Shown here piece by piece: positions 27,574-35,379 of a stretch of DNA of 38,369 nucleotides; position 1 is the first letter of the stretch; each line of letters begins with the position of its first letter. The notes beneath the pieces are model-generated. The model ran no database searches and was not told the DNA's origin. It saw only the letters and a list, made by a program, of their open reading frames with translations. The stretch covers positions 17,712 to 56,080 of the forward strand of contig JAAVIA010000007.1 in NCBI GenBank assembly GCA_014799405.1. The letters are read 5' to 3'. The translations under genes were made by a program, and so were the position numbers. The stretch is from Lachnospiraceae bacterium. Lineage in GTDB: Bacteria; Bacillota; Clostridia; Lachnospirales; Lachnospiraceae.

Positions 27574-28167
27574 ATGGCAGTAGATAGAACCCCAGTTCTT
27601 AAGAGATGCAGATCTTTGGGTATGGAGCCAATGTATCTCGGCGTAAATAAAAAGTCAAAAAGAAAGTTAAACAGAGCAAACAGAAAGGTAAGCGAGTATG
27701 GCATGCAGCTTCGTGAGAAGCAGAAGGCTAAATTTATTTATGGCGTGCTTGAAAAGCCTTTCCGTAATTTATTTGAGAAGGCACAGAAGATGCCCGGTCT
27801 TGCAGGTCCTAACCTTATGATGCTGCTTGAGCTTAGACTTGACAACATCGTTTTCCGTATGGGCTTTGCGAGAACAAGAAGAGAAGCAAGACAGATTGTT
27901 GACCATAAGCATGTATTAGTAAATGGCAAATGTGTCAACATTCCTTCCTACAGAGTAGAGGCAGGAGACAAGATTGAAATAAGAGAAAAGAGCAAATCAC
28001 TTCAGAGATATAAGGATATAGTAGAGGCGAATACGGGACACACAACCCCTAGCTGGATGGAATCAGATCTTGAGTCTTTAAGCGGAACAGTATTGGAAAG
28101 ACCACTTAGAGAGCAGATTGACGTTCCTGTAAATGAGACCCTTATTGTCGAGTTATATTCAAAGTAA
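27574..28167 (+). CDS. rpsD: 30S ribosomal protein S4
   Basis: S4 nucleates 30S assembly and is a translational repressor in E. coli and B. subtilis. I choose ATG 27574 (197 residues, MAVDRTPVLKRCRSLGMEPM) after AGGAGG; the longer open frame begins inside rpsK. The S4 RNA-binding domain is visible in RLDNIVFRMGFARTRREARQ and VDHKHVLVNGKCVNIPSYRV. The N-terminal region has only one Cys, so it is the zinc-free form. Its place between rpsK and rpoA matches clostridia and E. coli, not B. subtilis, where rpsD is elsewhere. Confidence 0.97.
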   Translation: MAVDRTPVLKRCRSLGMEPMYLGVNKKSKRKLNRANRKVSEYGMQLREKQKAKFIYGVLEKPFRNLFEKAQKMPGLAGPNLMMLLELRLDNIVFRMGFARTRREARQIVDHKHVLVNGKCVNIPSYRVEAGDKIEIREKSKSLQRYKDIVEANTGHTTPSWMESDLESLSGTVLERPLREQIDVPVNETLIVELYSK

Positions 28168-28188
28168 AAGCTAATGTAACTTATAAAC

Positions 28189-28206
28189 GATAGGAATATT
28201 CCTATC
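28189..28206. repeat. 18-bp perfect palindrome before rpoA
   Basis: GATAGGAAT (28189-28197) is followed directly by its reverse complement ATTCCTATC (28198-28206), ending 7 bases before AAAGGAGG of rpoA. With no loop it may act as a DNA operator or, as RNA, a short hairpin near the ribosome-binding site. The function is unknown. Confidence 0.6.
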
Positions 28207-28226
28207 AACTAAAAGGAGGGGCAATA

Positions 28227-29183
28227 GTGTTTGAATTTGAGAAACCTAAAATTGAAATCGCTGAAATTTCTGAGGATAATAAGTACGGCAGATTTGTAGT
28301 TGAGCCTTTGGAAAGAGGCTATGGTACAACACTTGGTAATTCGCTTAGAAGAATTATGTTGTCATCATTGCCTGGAACGGCAGTGAGCCTCATTAAAATT
28401 AAGGGTGTATTGCATGAGTTTTCTTCAATTCCGGGAGTTAAGGAGGACGTAACTGAAATAGTTATGAACATAAAGGAACTCTGCATTAAAAATAATGGCG
28501 TTGTCAGTGAGGTAAAGCAGGCATATATAGATGCATCAGGTGATTGCGTGGTAACAGCAGGTGACATTCAGTTGGATGGTGACCTTGAGATATTAAATCC
28601 GGACCTTGTTATAGCTAATTTAAGCGGTCCGGAGGCAAAGCTTGAGATGGAGCTTACCATCACAAATGGCAGAGGCTATGTGGGCTCTGATAAGAATAAG
28701 GAGCTTGATTCATCAATTGATGCAATAGCGATTGATTCCATATATACGCCTGTTGAACGTGTAAATCTCACTGTTGAGAATACCCGTGTAGGTCAGATTA
28801 CAGATTATGACAAGCTTACGCTTGACGTATTTACCAATGGTACGCTTCCGCCTGATGAGGCTGTAAGCCTTGCGGCAAAGGTACTTAGTGAGCATCTTAA
28901 TCTTTTCATTGATTTGTCTGAAAATGCAAAGGCGGTCGATGTAATGGTAGAAAAGACCGATGATGCCAAGGAAAAGGTACTTGAAATGAACATTGATGAG
29001 CTCGAGCTTTCCGTTCGTTCATATAACTGCCTTAAGAGAGCAGGCATCAATACTGTGGAGGAACTCACAAACAAGACCTCTGAGGATATGATGAAAGTTA
29101 GAAATCTTGGTCGTAAGTCTCTTGAGGAGGTTCTCGGTAAGCTTAAAGAACTTGGATTATCACTTAAGACAGGTGATGATTAG
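28227..29183 (+). CDS. rpoA: DNA-directed RNA polymerase subunit alpha
   Basis: The alpha subunit nucleates RNA polymerase assembly and contacts UP elements and activators. The 318-residue product starts at GTG after AAAGGAGGGG. The N-terminal dimerisation domain shows [20 protein letters not shown] and the C-terminal domain [20 protein letters not shown] with [18 protein letters not shown], the DNA-binding helix-hairpin-helix. A linker joins them near residue 230-245. An 18-bp palindrome lies immediately upstream. Confidence 0.98.
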   Translation: MFEFEKPKIEIAEISEDNKYGRFVVEPLERGYGTTLGNSLRRIMLSSLPGTAVSLIKIKGVLHEFSSIPGVKEDVTEIVMNIKELCIKNNGVVSEVKQAYIDASGDCVVTAGDIQLDGDLEILNPDLVIANLSGPEAKLEMELTITNGRGYVGSDKNKELDSSIDAIAIDSIYTPVERVNLTVENTRVGQITDYDKLTLDVFTNGTLPPDEAVSLAAKVLSEHLNLFIDLSENAKAVDVMVEKTDDAKEKVLEMNIDELELSVRSYNCLKRAGINTVEELTNKTSEDMMKVRNLGRKSLEEVLGKLKELGLSLKTGDD

Positions 29184-29265
29184 GACAATATCCACTTAAG
29201 CCGAAGGATTCAGTAAGCAAAGTGAAGACCCTAATGTAAATTAGAGGTAAGGAGGATAATTTAAC

Positions 29266-29802
29266 ATGGCTATGTATAGAAAGCTTGGAAAGAAATCAGA
29301 TCAGAGAAAGGCGTTACTTCGTAATCAGGTAACTCAGTTGCTTTATCATGGAAAAATTGAAACGACTGAGGCTAGAGCCAAGGAAGTTCGCAAAATTGCA
29401 GAGCATCTTATCACACTTGCAATTAAGGAAAAGGATAACTTCGATGAGGTTACAGTAACTGCAAAAGTTGCAAGAAAGGATAAGGACGGCAAGAGAGTTA
29501 AGGAAGTTGTTGACGATAAGAAGGTAACTGTTTACGACGAGGTACAAAAAACAATAAAGAAGGATCAGCCTTCAAGACTTCATGCCAGAAGACAGATGCT
29601 TCAGATTCTCTATCCTGTAGTTGAGGTTCCTGTAGAGGCTGCCGGAAGAAAGGCAGGAACAAAGAAAGTTGACCTCACTGCAAAGCTTTTCGATGAGTAT
29701 GGTACAAAGTATGCATCCCGTAAGGGTGGATATACCAGAATAATCAAGGTTGGCGAGCGTCGTGGTGACGGTGCTATGAAGGTTATACTTGAGCTTGTAT
29801 AA
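29266..29802 (+). CDS. rplQ: 50S ribosomal protein L17 with a large internal insertion
   Basis: L17 lies near the tunnel exit on the 50S back. The N-terminal [20 protein letters not shown] and C-terminal [20 protein letters not shown] with [18 protein letters not shown] are clearly L17. At 178 residues it is about 50 longer than the E. coli protein: an insertion of roughly 60 mostly charged residues (about 55-135, containing [20 protein letters not shown]) separates the two halves. The reading frame is intact. AAGGAGG precedes the ATG. An 82-bp gap with only minor hairpins separates it from rpoA, and a strong terminator follows. Confidence 0.95.
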   Translation: MAMYRKLGKKSDQRKALLRNQVTQLLYHGKIETTEARAKEVRKIAEHLITLAIKEKDNFDEVTVTAKVARKDKDGKRVKEVVDDKKVTVYDEVQKTIKKDQPSRLHARRQMLQILYPVVEVPVEAAGRKAGTKKVDLTAKLFDEYGTKYASRKGGYTRIIKVGERRGDGAMKVILELV

Positions 29803-29826
29803 GCGCAAATTAAAGTAGAGGATGTA

Positions 29827-29895
29827 AAAGGGGCTGTTGCACCAAGAATATTTATATCATAATATAAAAATCTTAGTGCGATGGCCCCCTTTTAT
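29827..29895 (+). terminator. Rho-independent terminator of the S10-spc-alpha superoperon
   Basis: AAAAGGGGCTGTTGCAC with CAAGAAT pairs with ATCTTAGTGCGATGGCCCC (ending near 29889) and CTTTT follows. The stem is about 20 bp with a few mismatches and an A/T-rich loop. The next start codon is only about 10 bases after the T-tract. Confidence 0.85.
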
Positions 29896-29904
29896 TTGTA
29901 AATT

Positions 29905-31707
29905 ATGATAGAAATACGCAACCTTACATTTGAATATTTTGACAGGGATGATGATGGACACCTGACAGAGATGATAAATGCCATACGGGGCATTAATTTT
30001 GATGCAGAAAAGGGCGAGTTTATTGCTATCGCAGGGAAAAACGGCTCGGGCAAGAGTACCTTTGCCAAGATATTAAACCGTCTTGTAGTTCCGATAGAAG
30101 GTACTGTGTTAATATCGGGACTTGATGCGATGAATGAGGATAATGTAATTGAAATACGAAAAAATGTTGGAATGGTATTTCAAAATCCGGATGATCAGCT
30201 TATTGGAAGTATTGTTTCCGAGGATGTTGCGTTTGGAGCAGAAAATATCGGAGTATCGCAGATAAATCTTTGGGAGCGGGTTATATCCGCAGTTGAAATG
30301 GCAGGACTTGTGGTATATGATGATACCAACAAGCCAAACAGTAAAAAGGCTGCATCGGATATGAAAAAAATTCTTTATAAAAGAATAAATGATTTGTCAG
30401 GAGGGGAAAAACAGAAGGTGGCACTTGCGGGAGTCCTTGCAATGAAGCCTAAATGTATAGTTTTGGATGAGGCCACCAGCATGCTCGACCCGCATTCAAG
30501 AAAAGAGATACTTGATGCAATAAAGCGGTTAAATGAGAAGCTGGGTATCACGGTTATTATGATAACCCATCTTATGGAGGAGCTTTCCTATGCGGATATG
30601 GTTTATATTATGCATAATGGAACAATTGCCATGAAGGGAAGACCAAAGGATATATATGAAAGGGAGAAGGAGCTTCTTTCGCTTGGGCTTGATATTCCTA
30701 AGTGTGCAAGGCTTGGAAAAATGTTGTTTGAGACAGGAATTACCGCTGCACCGGACCTGTATGGGATAAATGATATGGCACAATCCATAAAATCAAGATT
30801 TCCAAACAGATTTTTTTTGAATACAAAAATGCCGGAAAAAAGAAAGTCCCATAAAGAGATAAATCCTATGCAGGCTGTGCTGGCAGATAACATAAGCTTT
30901 TCTTACGGTAATAAAAAAATATTTGAAAATGTTTCGTTTTCCGTTTCAAAGGGAGAGTATGTTGCTATAGTTGGAAGAACCGGAGTGGGAAAAACAACTC
31001 TTTTGCAGCATATTCCGGGTTTGCTTAAGCCACAGGAGGGACATATATATGTTGATGGTGTGGACTTATGGGATAAATACACGGATTTAAGGAAGATAAG
31101 ATGTAAGGTAGGATATGTATTTCAGTATCCGGAACAGCAGCTTTTTGCAAAAAATGTATACGAGGACGTTGTGTTTGGACCAAGAAATATAGGGATATCT
31201 GAGGTGGAGGCAGAAAAAAGAGCCTATGACTCCATCAAGCTTGTAGGGCTTCCTGATGATGTGTATGACCTTCCCCTTGACAAGCTTTCGGGAGGGCAGC
31301 GCCGCAGGGTTGCGCTTGCAGGAATTTTGGCAATGCAGCCGGAATATCTTATTCTTGATGAGCCTGTTGCTGGTCTTGATCCTGAAGGTAGGAGACAGAT
31401 GCTTGAGATAATAAATGCTCTTAATAAGGAGGCAGGCATTACGATAATAGCCGTAAGCCATGATGTGGAGAGCGTAGCGGAGTATGCGGATCGGGTTATT
31501 GTATTCGAGGATAAAACCGTTGAGGATTTTAATGATGTGAGAGAGGCATTTTACCATATGTATATGAAATATGGAGCCATGGAATATCTGCCTGTCGGAA
31601 TGCAGCTGCTTGTCGTTCTGCGAAGTATGGGGCTTGAGGTTGACTGCTTTGAGACGGATGTGGAAGGGGCAGTAAATGCCATTAAGGCTGCGTTAAATTA
31701 CATGTAG
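29905..31707 (+). CDS. ecfA: Energy-coupling factor transporter ATPase, EcfA1-EcfA2 fusion
   Basis: This protein powers uptake of vitamins or metals by ECF transporters. The 600-residue product contains two complete ABC ATPase domains in tandem. Domain 1 has Walker A GKNGSGKST (44-52), Q-loop NPDDQLIG, signature LSGGEKQKVALAG, Walker B VLDEATSMLDP and ITHLMEE. Domain 2 has Walker A GRTGVGKTT (357-365), YPEQQLFAKNV, LSGGQRRRVALAG, ILDEPVAGLDP and VSHDVES. In most Firmicutes these are two genes, EcfA1 and EcfA2. MIEIRNLTFEY is the canonical start, yet no ribosome-binding site precedes the ATG. ecfT follows; no substrate-binding S component is present, so this is a shared group II module. Confidence 0.93.
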   Translation: MIEIRNLTFEYFDRDDDGHLTEMINAIRGINFDAEKGEFIAIAGKNGSGKSTFAKILNRLVVPIEGTVLISGLDAMNEDNVIEIRKNVGMVFQNPDDQLIGSIVSEDVAFGAENIGVSQINLWERVISAVEMAGLVVYDDTNKPNSKKAASDMKKILYKRINDLSGGEKQKVALAGVLAMKPKCIVLDEATSMLDPHSRKEILDAIKRLNEKLGITVIMITHLMEELSYADMVYIMHNGTIAMKGRPKDIYEREKELLSLGLDIPKCARLGKMLFETGITAAPDLYGINDMAQSIKSRFPNRFFLNTKMPEKRKSHKEINPMQAVLADNISFSYGNKKIFENVSFSVSKGEYVAIVGRTGVGKTTLLQHIPGLLKPQEGHIYVDGVDLWDKYTDLRKIRCKVGYVFQYPEQQLFAKNVYEDVVFGPRNIGISEVEAEKRAYDSIKLVGLPDDVYDLPLDKLSGGQRRRVALAGILAMQPEYLILDEPVAGLDPEGRRQMLEIINALNKEAGITIIAVSHDVESVAEYADRVIVFEDKTVEDFNDVREAFYHMYMKYGAMEYLPVGMQLLVVLRSMGLEVDCFETDVEGAVNAIKAALNYM

Positions 31708-31769
31708 CATCAGCTTTTGCTGAAAGTAAATTATAAATGATCTGATGTTAAAGGGGAGGTGGTATTATA

Positions 31770-32549
31770 ATGTTAAAGGATATTACACTGGGTCAGTATT
31801 GTAGTGCCGACTCATGTATTCACAGACTTGATCCGAGAGTTAAGATTAGATTTGTTATCGTATATATTATAATGCTGCTTATCGACAGAAATTTGTATTT
31901 ATTCGGAATGCTGACAGCCGTATATTTGATTACGGTATTACTAAGCAGGGTAAATTTCAGGACGATATTAAAGGGAACAAGAGGCATATTTATTTTTATT
32001 TTGGTTTGCTCAGCCATAAATATATTTACCACATCAGGACAGACATTATATCAGGTTGGCAGTCTGTCGGTAACTCTTGAAGGAGTAATAAAATTCGGTT
32101 TTGTATTTTGGAGAATGGTACTTATCATACTTATGTCATCAATGCTTATGTACACTACAACTCCGTCAGAGCTCACTGACGGACTGGAAAAATGCTTTCA
32201 TTTAAGCGGTGGTGTTGCAATGGGAATAACCATTGCCCTTAGATTTGTTTCTGTTTTGTCAGGAGAGCTTGACAGAATATTAAAGGCACAGTATGCAAGA
32301 GGGGTGGACTTTAAAAGCGGAAGTCCAAAGGCAAGAATAAAAAAAATGGGAAATGTTATAGTGCCCCTTTTTCAAAATGCCATTGACAGGGCAGGACGCT
32401 TAGGTGATGCAATGGATGCAAGATGCTATGTGGGAGGTAAGGAAAGAACAAAACTCAGGCCTCTTATTTATGATGTGAATGATGTTATAGGGTATTTGGT
32501 ATTATTGGCTGTAACAGTGGCTTCAATATGGCTGGCAGTGACTTTTTGA
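31770..32549 (+). CDS. ecfT: Energy-coupling factor transporter transmembrane protein EcfT
   Basis: EcfT couples the two ATPases to interchangeable substrate-binding S proteins in the membrane. The 259-residue product has hydrophobic helices in the first 130 residues and at the C-terminus. The two coupling-helix motifs with Ala-Arg-Gly type cores are AQYARGVDF and DAMDARCYVGG. GGGGAGGTGG precedes the ATG. The 62-bp gap after ecfA contains small hairpins (CATCAG/CTGATG, 31708-31747) without a T-tract. Confidence 0.93.
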   Translation: MLKDITLGQYCSADSCIHRLDPRVKIRFVIVYIIMLLIDRNLYLFGMLTAVYLITVLLSRVNFRTILKGTRGIFIFILVCSAINIFTTSGQTLYQVGSLSVTLEGVIKFGFVFWRMVLIILMSSMLMYTTTPSELTDGLEKCFHLSGGVAMGITIALRFVSVLSGELDRILKAQYARGVDFKSGSPKARIKKMGNVIVPLFQNAIDRAGRLGDAMDARCYVGGKERTKLRPLIYDVNDVIGYLVLLAVTVASIWLAVTF

Positions 32550-32592
32550 TGAATGAATGGCTGACGTTCAATGATGCACGAGGAAATTAATT

Positions 32593-33327
32593 ATGAGAGT
32601 TAAGCTTATTGTTGCCTACGATGGCACAAATTACTGTGGATGGCAGATACAGGACAACGGAATAACGATTGAGGAGGTATTGAACCGAGAGCTTTCAAGG
32701 CTCCTCGGGGAGGAGATAGCGGTAATCGGTGCAAGCCGCACGGATTCAGGGGTACATGCTCTTGGAAATGTAGCCGTTTTCGATACGAATACAAGAATAC
32801 CTGCGGAAAAAATTTCCTATGCGCTTAATCAGAGACTGCCCGATGACATAAGGATACAGGAATCCTGTCAGGTGGCGGACGATTTTCACCCTAGGTTTTG
32901 TGATACGATAAAAACCTATGAATATAAAATATGGAATGCAAAATTCCCCAATCCGATTGTCAGGCTTTATTCCAAGTTTGTTTACTATAAAATTGATATT
33001 GACAGGATGCAGCAGGCAGCAGACTACCTTATAGGAGAGCATGATTTTAAGTCATTTTGCTCTACGAGAACTCAAGTTGAAACTACGGTTCGGCACGTTA
33101 CGGACATAAGCTTTCGGCATGAGGGAAGCATGATAATCATGCAGATTAAGGGCTATGGCTTTTTATACAATATGGTAAGAATTATAATGGGTACACTTTT
33201 AAAATGTGGAATGGGTATGTATGAGCCGGAGCACGTTAAAGAAATTCTCGAGGCATGTGACAGGAGCTGTGCAGGGCCAAAGGTGGAGGCGTGCGGACTT
33301 ACCCTGGTGGGAATTGAGTATTTGTAA
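32593..33327 (+). CDS. truA: tRNA pseudouridine(38-40) synthase TruA
   Basis: TruA converts uridines 38-40 in the anticodon arm to pseudouridine. The 244-residue product begins MRVKLIVAYDGTNYCGWQIQ, and the catalytic aspartate is Asp51 in GASRTDSGVHALG. The FKSFCST block and the C-terminal GYGFLYNMVRIIMGTLL are typical. Location after the ecf genes and before rplM-rpsI is the usual Firmicutes order. Confidence 0.97.
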   Translation: MRVKLIVAYDGTNYCGWQIQDNGITIEEVLNRELSRLLGEEIAVIGASRTDSGVHALGNVAVFDTNTRIPAEKISYALNQRLPDDIRIQESCQVADDFHPRFCDTIKTYEYKIWNAKFPNPIVRLYSKFVYYKIDIDRMQQAADYLIGEHDFKSFCSTRTQVETTVRHVTDISFRHEGSMIIMQIKGYGFLYNMVRIIMGTLLKCGMGMYEPEHVKEILEACDRSCAGPKVEACGLTLVGIEYL

Positions 33328-33393
33328 GGATAGAAGATATATTTTTGTTGATTATTTTTAGTTAAATTTTTTCCAACATTTTTGATAAAAACA

Positions 33394-33422
33394 TTGACAC
33401 ACTTGGACTAGTGTAATATAAT
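33394..33422 (+). promoter_or_regulatory. rplM-rpsI promoter, TTGACA-17-TATAAT
   Basis: A full consensus promoter: TTGACA (33394-33399), 17 bp, TATAAT (33417-33422). Initiation near 33430 leaves a leader of about 197 nt before rplM. Confidence 0.9.
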
Positions 33423-33429
33423 ATCTAAT

Positions 33430-33626
33430 TGTGTAAAAGGAAAGCTTTGCGTAGTGCCAAAGCCCCGGCGGTATGTAAGGCTTATATTTTTCTGTTTTCA
33501 TCTGAACTCCATTGATTTTGAAAGCAGAGAGATAAATTACTTTGAGGGACATGAAAAGCTGTTTCGGACATTTCAGCATTTATACATGTTCAGGATTAGT
33601 TTTATTAGTTTTAAGGAGGAACCACA
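33430..33626 (+). promoter_or_regulatory. 5' leader of rplM, candidate L13 leader
   Basis: An L13 leader RNA motif is known upstream of rplM in low-GC Gram-positives, and this leader lies in the same place. A hairpin GCTTTG (33444-33449) with CAAAGC (33458-33463) around an 8-nt loop sits near its 5' end. I could not match the known consensus base by base, so assignment is by position. The rest holds no gene; AAGGAGG precedes rplM. Confidence 0.45.
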
Positions 33627-34061
33627 ATGAAAAGTTTTATGGCAAGCCCATCGAACATTGAAAGAAAGTGGTATGTAGTTGATGCCACCGGACATACATT
33701 AGGTCGTTTATCATCTGAAATAGCAAGTATTTTAAGAGGAAAGAACAAGCCGACATTTACACCTCATATTGATACAGGTGATTATGTAGTTGTAATTAAC
33801 GCTGATAAGATTAAGGTTACAGGCAAGAAGCTTGAGCAGAAGATTTATTATCATCATTCAGATTACGTTGGCGGTATGAAGGAGCAGACACTTAAGGAGA
33901 AGCTCGCTAAGAAGCCTGAGGATGTTATTTATCTTGCAGTTAAGGGAATGCTTCCAAAGGGACCGCTGGGCAGACAGATGATCAAGAAGCTTCATGTATA
34001 TGCAGGACCTGAGCATAAGCAGCAGGCACAGAAGCCTGAGGCTTTAGAGATTAAGTATTAG
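33627..34061 (+). CDS. rplM: 50S ribosomal protein L13
   Basis: L13 is an early 50S assembly protein. The 144-residue product starts [20 protein letters not shown] and contains [36 protein letters not shown] and the C-terminal [19 protein letters not shown] block. AAGGAGG precedes the ATG. rpsI follows 17 bp after the stop in the standard pair. Confidence 0.98.
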   Translation: MKSFMASPSNIERKWYVVDATGHTLGRLSSEIASILRGKNKPTFTPHIDTGDYVVVINADKIKVTGKKLEQKIYYHHSDYVGGMKEQTLKEKLAKKPEDVIYLAVKGMLPKGPLGRQMIKKLHVYAGPEHKQQAQKPEALEIKY

Positions 34062-34078
34062 TAAGGGAGGAAATGTTC

Positions 34079-34474
34079 GTGGCTAAGAGTACAAGATTTT
34101 ACGGAACAGGTAGAAGAAAAAGCAGTATCGCACGAGTATATCTCGTACCGGGTACCGGAAAAATAACTATAAATAAAAAGGACATGGATGATTACTTCGG
34201 ATTAAACACACTTAAGGTAATCGTTCAGCAGCCATTTGCAGCAACAGGTACTACAGGAAAGTTTGACGTGCTTGTAAATGTTCATGGCGGTGGATTTACC
34301 GGTCAGGCAGGAGCAATCAGACATGGTATTTCAAGAGCACTTCTTCAGGCAGATGCAGATTACAGACCTGCACTTAAGAAGGCAGGCTTCTTAACAAGAG
34401 ACCCACGTATGAAGGAAAGAAAGAAATACGGTCTCAAGGCTGCAAGACGTGCACCACAGTTCTCGAAGAGATAA
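34079..34474 (+). CDS. rpsI: 30S ribosomal protein S9
   Basis: S9 reaches the P-site tRNA anticodon with its C-terminal tail. I choose GTG 34079 (131 residues, [20 protein letters not shown]) over ATG 34073, since GGGAGG at 34065-34070 is 8 bases from the GTG and only 2 from the ATG. The [20 protein letters not shown] block and the conserved tail ending FSKR, with its tRNA-contacting Lys-Arg, are present. A perfect terminator follows. Confidence 0.97.
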   Translation: MAKSTRFYGTGRRKSSIARVYLVPGTGKITINKKDMDDYFGLNTLKVIVQQPFAATGTTGKFDVLVNVHGGGFTGQAGAIRHGISRALLQADADYRPALKKAGFLTRDPRMKERKKYGLKAARRAPQFSKR

Positions 34475-34500
34475 TATTAAAACATATAAGAGATTTTATG

Positions 34501-34536
34501 AAACCCTTGAAAGTTTGGACTTTCAAGGGTTTTCTT
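34501..34536 (+). terminator. rpsI terminator, perfect 14-bp stem
   Basis: AAACCCTTGAAAGT (34501-34514) and ACTTTCAAGGGTTT (34519-34532) pair perfectly around TTGG, followed by TCTTT. It is identical to the hairpin at 36649-36680. Confidence 0.92.
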
Positions 34537-34643
34537 TATGTCAGTGTTTTCTGGAATTGTGGTAAAAGGTACTGAATTTTGAAACGTAGAACACAAGTTG
34601 CACGTTTGGAAATTTGTAGATGCAGACCCACAGGTGACATTTA

Positions 34644-34672
34644 TTGACAATATAGTTTTAAAATGTTATATT
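34644..34672 (+). promoter_or_regulatory. Cassette 1 promoter, TTGACA-17-TATATT
   Basis: TTGACA (34644-34649) and TATATT (34667-34672) with a 17-bp spacer, conserved at 36792-36820. Initiation near 34679 leaves a leader of about 220 nt. Confidence 0.85.
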
Positions 34673-34678
34673 TTGTCT

Positions 34679-34901
34679 ATAAGCATGATAGGGGAAGTAA
34701 GTTCCCTATCGATTCCAGAATATTATTTTACAAAATGTAGCTATACGGTGGAAAATTAATATAGAGGGGAGGATATTAAGGGACGAATTGTCCTTGACAC
34801 TGTAAGAATGCACAGATACATCAACAATAGTTTGTTCAAACTAAGAATTCCATCGGTATACATTTCATAAAAAAAGAAAATACAAAGGGGAGATTTTTAA
34901 T
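34679..34901 (+). promoter_or_regulatory. Cassette 1 structured leader RNA, unknown class
   Basis: The leader begins with a hairpin at 34687-34710 (GATAGGGG.../...TTCCCTATC) that covaries with its duplicate. A long-range stem TATACGGTGG (34742-34751) with CCATCGGTATA (34850-34860, one bulged G) encloses AAGG-GAC/GTC-CTT (about 34778-34795) and TAGTTT/AAACTA (34828-34833 with 34838-34843). An internal GAGGGGAGGA (34764-34773) looks like a ribosome-binding site with no conventional start codon behind it; the true site AAAGGGGAG is at 34884-34892. It matches no riboswitch consensus I know. Confidence 0.6.
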
Positions 34902-35288
34902 ATGAAAAAAAACACGTTTAAGAAAAGAATCATAGCAACTATGATGGCAATGTTTATGGCTGTAAGTATGGTATGTATCAAAGCGGATGCTAAGTCCGTT
35001 GGAACGGGCACTATTTCAACGGTGGCAGCGGGATATACTTTACATGTGAGGGAGTCAGGTAATACAACTGAGCTTGGAGTCATGTATATGCATAAAAACT
35101 CAAAGGGTGTTTATAATAAATTTACGGCAAGCAAGAAATGTGGTGAAACAACAGTAAGAGTATCGAATGTGGATGCATGGTATGCGACAAGTACAATAGC
35201 GGAACTTCAAAGCGGTAAATATGTTGAGATATCGAAAGAAGCTACAAACCCAACCAAAGTATATGGTTCATGTACGGTGAATTACTAA
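34902..35288 (+). CDS. Small secreted protein of unknown function, cassette 1
   Basis: I do not recognise this 128-residue protein. It has a strong signal peptide: KKNTFKKRIIA, a Met/Ala/Val-rich core and a likely cleavage after ADA at residue 30. The mature part of about 98 residues is polar, beta-like and Tyr/Thr/Ser-rich, with two cysteines (80 and 124) that could form a disulphide. The end motif NPTKVYGSCTVNY is shared with its paralogue at 37050 (NPSKVYGACTVDY). The mature parts are about 47% identical by hand alignment while the 31-residue leader is fully identical. A terminator lies 17 bp after the stop. Confidence 0.8.
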   Translation: MKKNTFKKRIIATMMAMFMAVSMVCIKADAKSVGTGTISTVAAGYTLHVRESGNTTELGVMYMHKNSKGVYNKFTASKKCGETTVRVSNVDAWYATSTIAELQSGKYVEISKEATNPTKVYGSCTVNY

Positions 35289-35300
35289 ATTAACAGAGTA

Positions 35301-35352
35301 GGGATACCCAATTACATGTATAAATGTAATTGGGTGTTCCTGCTTTATTTTT
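35301..35352 (+). terminator. Terminator after small secreted protein 1
   Basis: ACCCAATTACAT (35306-35317) and ATGTAATTGGGT (35324-35335) pair perfectly, extended by GGGA/TTCC, then TGCTTTATTTTTT. It separates the small protein from the membrane-anchored gene, so the latter depends on readthrough or another promoter. Confidence 0.85.
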
Positions 35353-35379
35353 TAATTTCTAAAGTAAAGGGTGGATAAC

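Larger units (their letters stand above)
34477..34994 (+). repeat. Copy 1 of a 518-bp near-identical direct repeat
   Basis: This block aligns without gaps to 36625-37142 at an offset of 2148 bp, with 19 differences counted by hand. The first 176 bp, covering the terminator and the -35 box, are identical; most differences lie in the leader. It ends with codon 31 of the small secreted protein; beyond that the two copies diverge sharply. The 427-bp gap after rpsI is entirely within this repeat: terminator, promoter and leader, with no gene. Confidence 0.95.

Noticed and set aside
34808-34870. 20-codon leader peptide frame in the duplicated leader
   Set aside because: It is open in both copies, but all codon changes between them are nonsynonymous and no ribosome-binding site is suitably spaced, so coding is unsupported.
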